Below are positions 30,985 to 42,626 of a stretch of 64,000 bases of DNA, one piece after another; the first letter of the stretch is position 1, and each line of letters begins with the position of its first letter. The translations under genes and the position numbers were made by a program. The notes under the pieces were generated by a model that saw only the letters and a list, made by a program, of their open reading frames with translations, did no database searches and was not told where the DNA came from. Source of the DNA: Ottelia alismoides (taxonomy: Eukaryota; Streptophyta; Magnoliopsida; Alismatales; Hydrocharitaceae). The stretch lies in NCBI GenBank assembly GCA_037367405.1, contig JAZKJV010010753.1:434001-498000 (forward strand), read 5' to 3'.

Positions 30985-33900
30985 TGATGAGAGAGATTTT
31001 CGGGGAGTCGTATGGTTTCACAAGGCGAAACCGCAGTCGATGTGTTGACCACTCCATAAACCTCACCCGCTCAACAATCAACCCACACATACAAATCAAG
31101 CAATGAATATCAAAAAGTGAGTTAAAATTTATTATTCTCTACAACTAGATGTATATCAAGTTTGTGGAGGTCGAACCACGGAGAGCAACATGGGTATCCT
31201 ATGGTTATTTTTAAACAAAATGTATTATGTGTAATTATGTCATTTATTATGTATCTACACATGTATATTTTTGTGTATTTTTTAATGTTTATTTTTTTTA
31301 TAATTTTGTATTTTATTTTAAATTTTATATTTATATATTATATATGTATATATATTTTTTTGGAATTTTTTATTTTGAATTTATTTATAGTAAGCAATAT
31401 AGAATATATATAATAATGGATAATATAGGTATAAATATAACTTAAAATATCCAAAGATAGCAGAAATACATATTTTTAGTGTTTAGTGTTTAAATAGTTT
31501 TTTACTATTTTTATGATTTTTATTTAATCTTACGAATTGTTATATATTTTAAAGTAAAATATCTTCAAACAGGGATAAAATAATAGGCTAAGATTGAAAT
31601 GGAATTTAAAAATAGAAAATTGAATACAAAATCTTCGAAGTTAATTCTAATATTTAGGTAATAATATAGAGAAAATTTCAAAATATAAAAACATATTTTT
31701 GGAGTTTTAAAGAATTTTATATATTTTTATCAATTTTTTAGGGTTTTTGATTTTTACAAGTTTTGTTATTCCTTTTTTGTGATTTTTGGTCTAAAGGCTA
31801 AAAATACATAAATAAGCAAAATACATTTTTTGGGATTTTTTAGAAATGTTTTTATTTTTTTGGTATTTTATACTAGAAACAAAGACTATTTGTGCTCGAA
31901 ATGATTTTTAATAAATATCAAAAAGACCCAAAATTATGTATAAAAGCCATGGATGAAGATACAAACAATCAAGAACGTACACCTAATTTTTTCTTGATTT
32001 TTGGAGTACAATAGCTATATTAAGTAAATACACCAAGCACACAAAAATATAATTGTTGGCATGGGAATACATGTAAATAAAATAAGATCCAGGAGACTTT
32101 GTGCAATTTAACCAAAAATATAAAACATACTTGAAAATTTATTGAACAAAAAAAAACACAAGAATAAATAGGGGTGTACTTGCAAATTGGCCACCTCACA
32201 TGGGACACCATGGCATAAACTACATGTAATATACAAAAAGTGAAAGGATCAACATGCAGTTTCACCTAATTTATTTACACGTTACAACTTATTTACAAGA
32301 CTAAATAATAAATACAAAAGGATGGGGATAGATTTAGCAATTTACCCCTTAATGTGCATGCCATCGGACGGTTATGCTTCTTCACTTAGACATGTGTTGC
32401 CATCTGGACGATGGATGATGCTTCGGTGATGGACGCTTGGGATTAGATCCCAAGCTCGATCTGATGGTGCTCAATGAAGCACATCGAACGGTTGTTGCTT
32501 GATATGGGATGGTGGCGTGATCGAACGACCAAGAGGGGATCAGTAAGAACTCGCCATCCATGAGCTTCGATCCATCCTCATGGACTCCTCCGGTCCTCTG
32601 GAAGGCTCGGTGCAAGGGCAGAACAGACCTTGGGCTCCTCCGCACCCGATGAGGTCCTCAGGAAGTACATCGAAGCCCTGGTAAAGCAGTTTTGAGTTGA
32701 GGAAGATCAAGGCTTTAGGTAACTTCTTTACGTGTTAAATCAACTCAAACAATGTCCTTTTCCCACTAGTACCTGCAGGAAGATTCAACGAAGACAACCA
32801 AGGGGACTGGAGGTTTTGGGGAGTGGAATGGAAGCGAGGTGGTGCGGGCGGAGATCTTCGACGGAGCTGCGGTGGAGGAGATCTGATCTCTAGATCCACT
32901 ATGGATCTGGGTGGATGAGAGGGGGCGAAGAGAAGAGAAGAATAAGGGGAATCGAGGGGAGGTGATCAGAGCGGAGGAGGACGTTAGATAACATACGAAG
33001 GAGTTCGCCGAATCTCAACTCCGACGAACTAGGAGATGGAATTTTACCCTACTTAGCTGAATAAAAACTTAATCTAAGAACAAAAACTAGAGCCTAAAAC
33101 TAAATGCATCTTAAAAAAATGAAAGAGGCATCCCTTATACCAGCCGGCGATGATAGGGAGCGGTGTGGCTAAAGCCGCTATGGGGTACACCTCCTCCTCC
33201 CGGAGTCGATTCAGACCTCGGGAAGACTCCTCCTGTCACAAGGATCCTCTCCAGAATAATGTTTAGGGATCTAATACTCGGAATAGCTACCAAATAAGAG
33301 AAGGAGGTCGAAGATTCTTATTTATAAACATGTTGTCTAAATGGGAGAAGTACAAGCTATGTACAAAGGTTCTAAGGCCTGTGCGTCGATTAGGGTTGAT
33401 CAAGGAGTATTTTGGTGAAAGATCAGATCGATACATGTGATGGTGCACCCAGTAAATTAGGGAGAAAATGCGGGAAAAGACATGTGACAGAAGTCGGCCA
33501 GCCTGTAGGCTGAGTTGACTGGCGGTCAACAGAGGGCACGATATGAATGGTCCACATCGGCTGCTACAAGACAAAATAATGTGTTTATTGGAAATTAAAG
33601 AGAAATAGTAAATTATTTTATTAATTTTTGGTATAAAATAAAAAATCGTTATTATTTATGTAGTATTTTATTATATTTTTATTTATTTCTGGTGTTATTA
33701 ATTACAAGTTAATTATTAGGGGTGTATTTATAGGTATATTCATATATATATATATATTAACTCTTTTATTTTTATTTGTATAATTTATTTATTATTTTGT
33801 TATCTAATTTTATGTATTCATATCTTATTTTTATGGATACAAACATATTTTTATTATATTTTTATGATGTTATTTGTATCTTTAATTAAATAGGTATATA

Positions 33901-34593
33901 AATTGTACATGTATAGTTATAAGTATTTCATCTATGTATTGTATATACATATTTTATTTCAATGTTTCCTTTATGGTTTTATTCTGTTTGTAATGTGTAC
34001 ATACATTATAAATAATATATATAAAATTATAAAAATACGAAATAATAGAAATGATAAAGAATAAATAACATGAATATTTAATTGGATATAATGTACAATA
34101 AGGGCCCAAACCAAACATTCACACCTTGACTCTGAAAAATATGAAACCTCCATTAAATACCTTATGAAAAGTTATATACAATTAAATGTGATTTTGATAT
34201 ATTTTGAGTATTTATTTGGATACATGGGTCTGTGAAGTTTGGTTTGCATCTTTTTATTTCGAGTGTAAAAAGAACTTTGTATATTATTTTAGTATAAAAT
34301 CAATTTTGTATTTTCCATATATTATTATCTACATCTTTCATTAAAAATTGGGCCAACATTTGACCTTCTCTCGGAGTTTGGGTCAATATGCATTTATTGC
34401 ATAAATGCTTCCATAAATTATCTTTTTATTTTATTCTTTTTATTTTGGTTAAAATGAATGTTAAATATACAATATTAACACAATCTTGCACAATGATAAA
34501 TTATTGAATTATATATATATATATATACATGTATTTTTCATAGGGAATTTGGCTAAAATAAAAGAATAAAATATGTGAATCATGGATTCATCA
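30985..34593 (-). mobile_element. LTR next to P's 3' half (3.6 kb, possibly hybrid)
   Basis: The minus-strand LTR starts at 34593 with a palindromic tip next to a PPT and ends at 30985 (coding-strand end CTCTCATCA). It has the family layout: AT-rich U3, TATA at 33319-33326, a GC-richer centre 32350-33560 and an AT-rich 3' part. It is the 3' LTR of P by its PPT side. The tail at 30985 is directly joined to P's RNaseH half, so it may be a recombinant of two LTRs. Confidence 0.75.
33319..33326 (-). promoter_or_regulatory. TATA box of the 30985-34593 LTR
   Basis: TATAAATA on the minus strand, about 1.27 kb from the LTR start, the same offset as in D and C. Confidence 0.55.
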
Positions 34594-34612
34594 TTCCCCA
34601 ATACTTTACCTT
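34594..34612 (-). other. Degenerate polypurine tract of element P
   Basis: On the minus strand GGTAAAGTATTGGGGAA abuts the LTR tip. The AAGTAT-GGGG core is still visible. Upstream, TTGC...GCAA is what remains of the tetraloop hairpin of B and D. Confidence 0.6.
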
Positions 34613-36540
34613 TGCTACTCTGCAAGCGAATACTTATTTGAAAAAGAAGTGAAAAGGAAATAAAGAAAATAAAAGGCAAAGAACTTAGAACAATATTTAT
34701 TATTAAACTTATCTTCATAAAATTGGAGTATGAAGCTCGATCAGAATTTTGGATTATTAGTTTGGCAGAACCTTATTGGGAAATGGACTCAAAACCTAAT
34801 AGACTCTAAGTTCCACAAGACTCCTATTCAGGTCGCCTCAACAATCAGGTCAGAACAAGTCTACATAGGCAAACTCTTATGACTATGAATCTTTACTTGT
34901 ACTGTATAAGTGATATATAGCTCCCTACCTCAGTAATGGCAAAGAAATGACTCCCTCAACAAGGCAATTGTAGCCCCCCGATCTAGCAACTCTTTCCTCG
35001 AGGAGTGGGGTATTCTCTTCTAAGTTCAAGTGCAACGAGGTCAAGAAGAGGGGGAAAGAAGAGAATGGACCATAGCCAATGTAGCCACGTATCTCTTGGA
35101 GCTTGAACATTGTAGCCAACTCTCCAACTGCAAGCTTCCCTGAGATGAGATAATGAATGACATAAGCTTTGCTTATTCAACTATATACACTTCGGCATGC
35201 ATTTACTTTTCTATCATTCATGTCCCCTTTTTTGGAGTTATTGCATTTTTATGCAAAATATACAACATATATACAAGGTGCAACATGTACATAAGGAGTT
35301 CTTCTTCTTGAGCTAGTAGACTATGCCTCTTTTGAAGCATTACTGCAACACACAGAATCCTGTTGTTGGACCTCAATGCCACTAGACCAAATCGAGATGC
35401 ACTTACCTACCTAGAGGAAGACGGATGTTCCCACTAGTTGTTACACACTTGTATGCTACCCCAAGCCAAAGGATTCTGTCCCCTCACCACCTCATCCGTG
35501 AAGAGCTACGTGTAGAGTGCTTGTCCACGTTAAGACACTGTCTAGAAGAATCATGTGTATGTTGTTAAGTATTCTACTCAGACCAATTAAGATGACATGT
35601 GAAAATAGTTTTGTGAACTCAAAGAATTATGTCATCAGGATTGAAAAGTCTCAACTCCAGTTCCTATATGGTTCCTCTAAAATTAACTGGATTAAGGTCT
35701 TTACCTAGCTCCATTCTTCAAATTTATTCCAGACTAGTTTAAATGTCAATACTATTCTGAAAAATGCATATGAACGTGCAAGAAATATTTACAAAACATT
35801 TGAAAGAAAAGGAAATAAAAGACAAAACCTTTTTTGAATTTTTTTCAAAGATTTTTTTGCAAATTTTTATGGATTTTATATTTTCAATTTTTATGGTATA
35901 TTATTAATAAAGAAAAGAAAGAAAGTTTTTACAAATATTTACAAAAATATGTACATATTTACAAGGGATTTATCTACAAGTTTTATATACAATTTTTACA
36001 AGAGGATTCTATCTACAAGAATTTTATAAAGGGATTTTATACATAAGAGTTTATATACAAAGTTTATAAATAAGTATAGGTTTTATTTACAAAGAATTTA
36101 CAACACATATATACAACTACTTGGTATACCCTTAATTTATAAGCCATGTAACAACATATTTTACAAAATATTTTACAAAAAATTTTACAAACCATTTTAC
36201 AAAATTATTCAAAACATTTTCAAAACCTATTTCAAAAGTAGTTTTACAAACAATTTTACAAATATCTTTACAAACATCTTTTCAAAAAGGTTTTTGAAAA
36301 CATTTTGCTTTCACACATTTTGCAAACATTTATACCATATACGTAATTTTAAGACACAAAATAATTTACAAATATTTTATAAAAAAAACATTTTTACACA
36401 CATTTTACAAAAAAATGTACAAAAATAATTTTACAAAGGTTTTTACAAATAGATTTTCGAAACTTTTTACAAAAATTTTACACATATTTTTGCAAACAAT
36501 TTTCAAAATATTTTTATACTCATTTCATAAATAATAGCCA
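34613..36540 (-). other. Element P 3' non-coding region
   Basis: No supported frame. 34740-35700 aligns by eye with D's 11640-12600 and G's 55280-56250. From about 35930 it becomes an AT-rich array of the degenerate unit TTTTACAAA. Confidence 0.6.
35930..36500. repeat. Degenerate tandem repeat, TTTTACAAA-like unit
   Basis: Dozens of imperfect units of about 9-14 bp (TTTTACAAA, TTTACAAAAA, TTTTCAAAA) occur in a row. A shorter array of the same unit is at the same place in element G (56300-56590). D lacks it. Confidence 0.75.
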
Positions 36541-36603
36541 TATTATTTTCCCTAAAGTACAAGTTATGGCTAAATTATATATACAATATATACAACACCC
36601 CCT

Positions 36604-36677
36604 TTACTTAGCTCAAACTATGTCCTCACAGTGATCGAAAGAGCGATAAAGGAAGACATAACACGTGATAAGTATAG
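36604..36677 (-). repeat. Long imperfect hairpin P1
   Basis: TTACTTAG...CTATGTC pairs with GACATA...ATAAGTATAG. Same position and GACATA core as B2, D1 and G1. On the coding strand it is followed by AAGGGGG. Confidence 0.65.
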
Positions 36678-36754
36678 AAAGCTGAAAAGAATCCTATACT
36701 ACATCGACTCAAAGAATGTAGGAATGAATTGAATAGAAGTTGGCGATTCCCCCC

Positions 36755-36786
36755 TATACTTAGGATCAAATAATCCTAAGTATAGA
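36755..36786 (-). repeat. PPT-like hairpin P2
   Basis: Perfect 13-bp stem CTATACTTAGGAT / ATCCTAAGTATAG with a 6-nt loop, and six G next to it on the coding strand. Confidence 0.9.
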
Positions 36787-36853
36787 AGATTGTACAAAAG
36801 GGGAAAACTGAGGAAGAGAATGTACATGAAATCAACGAATCGACTTGTCCCCC

Positions 36854-36884
36854 CTATACTAGGGTAAAAGATCCCTAAGTAAAG
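36854..36884 (-). repeat. PPT-like hairpin P3
   Basis: CTATACTAGGGT / ATCCCTAAGTAAAG, slightly decayed, with the variable stem pair as G-C. G run on the coding strand. Confidence 0.75.
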
Positions 36885-36953
36885 AAAAGAATATCAACAG
36901 TTGAGGAAGAAGTGAGTGAGAAATCATAGGAAGGAAAAATAGATATTACCACT

Positions 36954-36987
36954 CCTATATTTAGGGTCGGATGTCCCTGAGTATAGG
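36954..36987 (-). repeat. PPT-like hairpin P4
   Basis: CCTATATTTAGGG / TCCCTGAGTATAGG, with two changed positions. The G run is replaced by AGTGG on the coding strand. Confidence 0.7.
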
Positions 36988-37044
36988 CAACAAACAAAGG
37001 TTATATGACGAACATATATATAAACAACACAAGTTCAATACCCC

Positions 37045-37077
37045 CTATACTTAGGATAAAGTGCATCCTAAGTATAG
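37045..37077 (-). repeat. PPT-like hairpin P5
   Basis: Perfect stem CTATACTTAGGAT / ATCCTAAGTATAG with a 7-nt loop and five G on the coding strand. It is nearest to the integrase end. Confidence 0.9.
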
Positions 37078-37099
37078 CAAAAATCATAGCATAAGGCAT

Positions 37100-38290
37100 G
37101 GAGTGTTAAACAAAATGGATGGATGGATGAATGAATAAATATAGATAACATGGATATACAAAGAGGTGGAAAGAAGTGTAACTCAAGTGTGAGATGCATA
37201 AGATGTGAGTTAAAATCACAATTAATACAAAATGAATTGAGGCAACATCAACGGTTAATGGGCCATTATCAAGAAATGGCTTCAGGCATTGACCATTGAC
37301 TCGAAAGGTGGACCTAGAAGACAACTCGGATATGTCAATACTGTCGTTATCGTGCACCTCTCTGACCAAATATGGACCTTTCCACTTTCTCTATAATTTC
37401 CTTAGAAATAATCTCAATCGTGCATGAAATAGCCATACTCTATGATTCATCTCAAACTGCTTATGGCTTATGTGTGAATCATGCAATATCTTTATTCAAT
37501 CCTTATACTGTAGGCTACTCGAAAAGGCTGTATATCTAAGCTCCTCCAGGGTCGCCAACTCTGCTTTCCTCTTATCTCATACACTCTCTGGATCCAATAG
37601 CATCTCTGTAAATACCCATAGTGACTTGGGCTTAATCTCAACAGGTAAGTAGCAAGATTTGCCATAAGCGAGTCAAAATGGAGATGTGCCCAAAGGTGTC
37701 TTTAAGGATGTCCTATAGGCCCATAAGACCGAGTCCAAATGCTGTGACCAATCCTTTTGGTCTGGGCAGACAATCTTTTGCACTATCGTATTTATCTCCA
37801 GGTTCGAAACCTCAGCAAGACCATTTGACTGTGGATGCTATGGAGTGGAAACTCTATGGTCTATGTTGAACTCGTTAGCAAGGGACCTTAACTTATCATT
37901 GATAAAATGAGTTCCCCTATTACAAAGCAAAACTCTAGGAACCATGAACTGTGATATGATATTCTTCCTCAAAAATCTGCAAACAATCCTTGCACCAGCA
38001 GCTCGGGCAGGGACGACCTCAACCCAATGACTCACATAATCTACAACCAACAAAATGTACTCAAGTTCCTGACTCTTAGGGAATGGTCCCATAAAATTGA
38101 TGCCCCATGCATAAAAACCCTCACAGAAGTGAATGGGCTGCAATGGCATCATGTCTATATGACCACAACTACTCATTATCTGACAGTCAGTACACCTCTT
38201 TATGAATTCATCTAAATCCATGAAGAATGTTGGCCACTAAAGGCCAGATTGGATATACTTTTGTGTTGTCTGTCTCTCAGAGTGATATTC
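37100..38290 (-). pseudogene. Element P integrase remnant
   Basis: 37838-38221 encodes the core: a zinc-binding CxxC remnant ('CTDCQIMSSCG'), 'WGINFMGPF', 'VVDYVSHWVEVVPA' and 'LCNRGTHFINDKLRSL'. The first and second catalytic Asp codons are both Asn (38096-38098 and 37919-37921; GAT-type to AAT), so the enzyme is dead. The C-terminal domain follows in broken frames (37270-37560), ending with 'TFRVNGQCLKPFLDN' (37106-37369 frame). It would have catalysed cDNA insertion. Confidence 0.82.
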
Positions 38291-38671
38291 TCCTTCCTCA
38301 GGCTTGTGGCAATAGTTGAGGAATCTATGTTGCTCCTCTTGAGGAATACACCGATGCCAGACACTATCCTCTCCTTCATGGTAAAGGATGTGATCCTCCC
38401 AATGGTATGACTTGGCCTTCGCTAGGAAAGTCTCAAGTTGCTGCTAGCTCCAACCTTGTGGAACTTTCTTGCCAATAAGATGGTTCACAATGTCAACATA
38501 CCATGGGAGAGAGGTAATAGCAAGAATCACTTCATCTGGGAAAGCCTCGGTTATAGGAGGGGTTGTCTCAGAATCATCAAGATGCTCTAATTGAGAGAGG
38601 TGATCTGTCACCACATTCTTGACTCCAAACTTATCCTTAACCTCAATATCAAACTTCTGGGGTAGAAGGAT
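38291..38671 (-). pseudogene. Element P RNaseH C-terminal half and tether, cut at ATCCT
   Basis: Read on the minus strand from 38671, it begins exactly at the Ile-Leu codons where the plus-strand half stops at 30984, sharing the pentamer ATCCT. It goes on with 'KFDIEVKDKFGVKNVV', 'DHLSQLEHL', an acidic loop, 'ITSLPWYVDIVNHL' and the HHCC approach. The match is to RNaseH-tether-integrase of element G (58,300-58,760). Confidence 0.82.
38667..38671. repeat. AGGAT target pentamer, right junction of the P split
   Basis: Reverse complement of ATCCT at 30980-30984, directly followed by the LTR tip TGATGAATC at 38672. Confidence 0.85.
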
Positions 38672-41600
38672 TGATGAATCTCCATTTCATCACCTTTATT
38701 CTATCATTTTGGCCTTAAAAACCCTAGCTAATGCATGTAAATAACATTAAGTTGTACATAATAGCATTCATTATTTATTACAATTATTACATAAATAATA
38801 TTTTTTAATGCCAAAATTATATAATAAAGAAAAGAAAAGGAAAAAATTATCAAAGATATTTTATGACCCTAAACCCCGAGACCAAGTTAAGAATTGAGTT
38901 GGTCGACAAGGAATAAAGTAGGGGGAGATAAGGGCCAAAAATACAATAAAAATACCATTTTTTATTCACTAAGAAGTCATTTTGGGACCCATTTTATTCT
39001 TTATTATTTACTCAAGCGATAAGGTCCTCATTCAATGTTTATATTCATTACTACTCATGTATATATCCTTCACATATTTTTATGTTTAAATAAAATAATA
39101 TGAGAATAATTTAATTTCTTCAATAAAATTTGGAAATAAAAACGTAAATAAAAATAATTACAAAAATTAGATTATGTTCATTTATATAGGATCTCTATTT
39201 GTATATATCTATTTACCTATTTATTTATTTTATAAATAAATGGTATATATTTTATTGTTAAAAACTTGTATATACTCATATTAGCTAAAAAAATTAAAAT
39301 AAAATTCATAAAATAAAAATAAAAACAAAAATAAAATCAATTCCTCATTGTACAAAAAAACCAAGAATGTATATATTGTATGTAAAATTAATTTATTAAT
39401 ATGCATAATTAATTTATAAAAATCCAATAAAAATGTTTTTATACTCTTTATGTTATTTTGTAAATAACTAAAATATAAAATTAATATATTTTTGTAAAAA
39501 TAATAAATCATGGATATAATACATATGTATATTATACATGTACATAATCCCATATATTGTATATGCTGTGTATATATTATTATTAAAATGATTTAAAATC
39601 ACAGAAAATAGCTTGTAAAATAATAAACAATTTTCATTTTATTCATTTTTTATTTTAAACTCATTTACTAATTTAATTGATATTCCTTTTATTTTGTATA
39701 ATCCCAATTTACTATCTCGCCCGATTCCAATCGCCATTCACTTTAGATTGTGCACCCATGCACTCCTTGATGATCTGCGGTCCTCACGGATCCCAAGGCT
39801 GGTCCGAATCACCCTAGGTTTGTGTGCTCTCGCTCGATCTTTCCAGAATCCTAGGGTGCCTATAAATCCTCTCTACCACTTCACCGTGCAGAGAAGCTTG
39901 TTCCTTATGCCTCCTTTCCTCCACCAGTGCTTGTAGGATAATGACAGTGTCCTCTTGGGCCTTCTTAGAGCTCGAATTGGTGCTGAGTTGAGTGTAGATC
40001 ACTTCGTGGTTGTACATCACCACCGCAACCAGCCTCCTCGATCTTCCGCAATCGGGTTGAGGCCACGACCTTGCTTCACCTCCGCCATTCTTTGCCTACC
40101 ATTCATGCACTCTCAGGTACCTTCGATCATCTCCATTTCACCATTTTACTTCGATGTTGTTTATCATCGCCGTCACATGCCACCACTTCTCTGACTCGAG
40201 TGTCTGAAACTCCACCTGACCATTTACCGTCATTGATTCGATCCCAACATCACCGCTCATCTTCCAACACACTCTGATCACCAAAAATCTTGCTCATTAG
40301 AGGGAGATTCGGCTCAGACATCCCTCCTCTACGCACGTTGGACGTTGAACACCATCTCCCCTTTGCTTCTTCCTTTTTCAACTGCAAATAACCTATATTG
40401 AGGTTTTGCCCTCAAGCAAAGGACATCCCTGCAAGTCCAAGTACACACGAGGAGTCAAGTCGTGCCCCAGCTGCATGGCAGAGCACCTTCAGGTGATGTA
40501 CCTCCATCTCCCACATCCAGTCATTCTTCCCTCTATCAGAGTACTCCAGTCGACGCGGAACACCTTCATCTTGGTGATGGGCCTCTTAACGAGCTGATCT
40601 GACCTTTGGGGCACCGGGCACATTGGATCAAATCTCTGCTAGCACAACCTTCTTCCAGTTCATCCAAAGCCACTCAACACCATTAGATAGAAAACCCCAT
40701 CTACAGATTGGATTGTGATCGCCCATTCACGCTGTCATCTGGGATGCCGAATCTTTTTGAGGATTATATGACATGCACGTCTTGCTTGCCATATGAGCTG
40801 TCAGATCTGCTCCCCAAAGGTTCATCATGACCGTATGCCTACATCACAAGCTCTAACCATCGAGTCTACCGCAACTTTTCATCTAGGTTGTATGTCTGAG
40901 AGCTGCCACACATGTGCCACATGTCCTGCAAGGGTATATTGCACTTTTACCTTGTCATTTCCCTTATTTCACATTTTTAATAATAATAAATGCAATATAT
41001 AGTTGTGAGCATTTGCGGTAAGGATCCTAGATTTTCTTTATTTGCATTTATGCCCTTATGAACACTGAACCACATTCTGGCATGTGTATTTTTCTGGGAT
41101 ATTTGCATATTTGGCCTTGGATTTCTCTTGCGTGTTACTATAAGTCCCCTAGAATTCAAATATTTATATTTAGGTGCTCTTTTATTTATTTCAATAAATA
41201 GCATATTAACTCCAAAAATTTCATAAAAATTAAGATAAGCACATGCTAGTGAGTTCTCTATGTGTTATTTTTCTTGTAATTTTTTTATTTACTTTTATCG
41301 TAAATTAAAAAACAATAGGAAAAGCCCCTATTTACCTTAGAAAATTCATGAAAATTCGAATAATTCCTTAAAAATTCTAAAAAATTATAGTAGCTTTATT
41401 TTGAGTATTTGAATTTCTGTCCAATTTTCATTACGATTGTTTTTTTTAAACTTAAAAATTGTAAACCTAAAGACACCATAAAAATTATATAAAATAATAG
41501 AAAATCCAAAGATTGAATCTTCAACTTCTTTTACAGATATTTTCACATAGTTTTTTAATAAAATTGGTTTCTAAGAGTTTTGAACATATTTATGATTTTT

Positions 41601-42095
41601 AATTTGAAAAATACTCCTGGCTGTGCACTGTTTGACTTTTTTCTCAGTTTTTATTTTTTGAAAACCCATAAAAAGTCTAAAAATTCTCCAAAAAATTATA
41701 AAAAACACTAAAAAATGTTAAAAACATAAAATAATTTTACTTGTATTTTCTGTGCATTTTTACCCTTTTTGAAAATTACAAAAATGTGTTTCTGTTCTTT
41801 TTACCCTTTGTCTCCTTTTTCTTTTTTTTAAACTTAAAAAATTTGCAATGTTAAAAACCACTAAAAGAAAATAAAAATCCTTTGATTCTGTGGAATTGAT
41901 TTACCTAGCTTATCATAGTGCTCCTTGTGTTCAACCCTGGTCACTATGCCAGGTTAATAAAAGTAGCCTAGACCACTATTTTACTTGATTGATTTGTTTG
42001 TGGTTGAATAATTTTCTCGATTTCAACTCGGTTGATTCGGTTGTCAACAACACCTTAATTAGTCAACTTAACCAGAGTCAGCTAGGCGATCATCA
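38672..42095 (+). mobile_element. LTR F, complete, plus strand
   Basis: Starts with a palindromic tip (38672-38692), which has no PPT before it and instead joins inverted pol sequence. It ends GATCATCA at 42095, directly against copia gag sequence. TATA at 39861. The end region (41900-42095) aligns with the end of G's LTR (51874-52090, reversed), including paired blocks such as CCCTGGT...CCAGGT. Length 3424 bp. The first five bases beyond (CAAGG) are a candidate target duplication. No PBS follows, so it behaves as the right-hand (3') LTR of the rearranged plus-strand element. Confidence 0.78.
39861..39867 (+). promoter_or_regulatory. TATA box of LTR F
   Basis: TATAAAT at about 1.19 kb from the LTR start, at the AT-rich to GC-rich transition as in B. 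Confidence 0.6.
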
Positions 42096-42099
42096 CAAG

Positions 42100-42626
42100 G
42101 CAGTATCTTTATCCTTCTCTAAGATTTTTAGATAATTTGGACCATATCTTTCCTAGTGCCTCGATCTTGTGCAGTGATGACATACATCTGTTTTATTAGA
42201 TGTCAGATGTTTGGAAGCCTTAGAAGATAAGTCAACACTTTGACTCTTCTTCTTCACCCATTGGGCCGGACTCTTCCTGAACCCATGTTTCCAGATGCGC
42301 TCTATATAGTTCACATAACCAAACATCTCTTTTAGATTTGACATTATATCATGGGCATTCTCTATGTCTATTTGTTGCTTCCGAAGCACATTGGACAGAT
42401 ACCATAGAGTATAACATTGAACCAACGAGTGGCCCTTATTAAAATATTCATTAAATTTAAATTCCTCCGTTGAATTAGGTTTGCATGGTTGTTCTCTATG
42501 AGCACATAATCGATGCACTCTATAGAGAGAACAAACTCCAAATTTCAAAGCCAGTCTAAATAATTTGGTCTGATCAATTTGTTGACCTCCAGAAGCCTGC
42601 TGAGCGAGATCATGGATTTCATGCAT
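42100..42626 (-). pseudogene. Ty1/copia Gag fragment
   Basis: The minus-strand frame from 42626 encodes a copia-type Gag: 'NAHDIMSNLKEMFGYVN' is the usual UBN2/Gag block, followed by a basic linker and a CCHC knuckle beginning 'CHHC'. A stop interrupts the knuckle at 42153, after which homology continues to 42100 ('ERYGPNYLKILEKDKD'). There it is cut by the end of LTR F at 42095. Gag would package the element RNA; only this part of the polyprotein remains. The short helical N-terminus and the start codon are tentative. Confidence 0.75.

Noticed and set aside
38672..42095. LTR F as the 5' LTR of a new plus-strand element
   Set aside because: No PBS follows its end at 42095; the sequence goes straight into copia gag.
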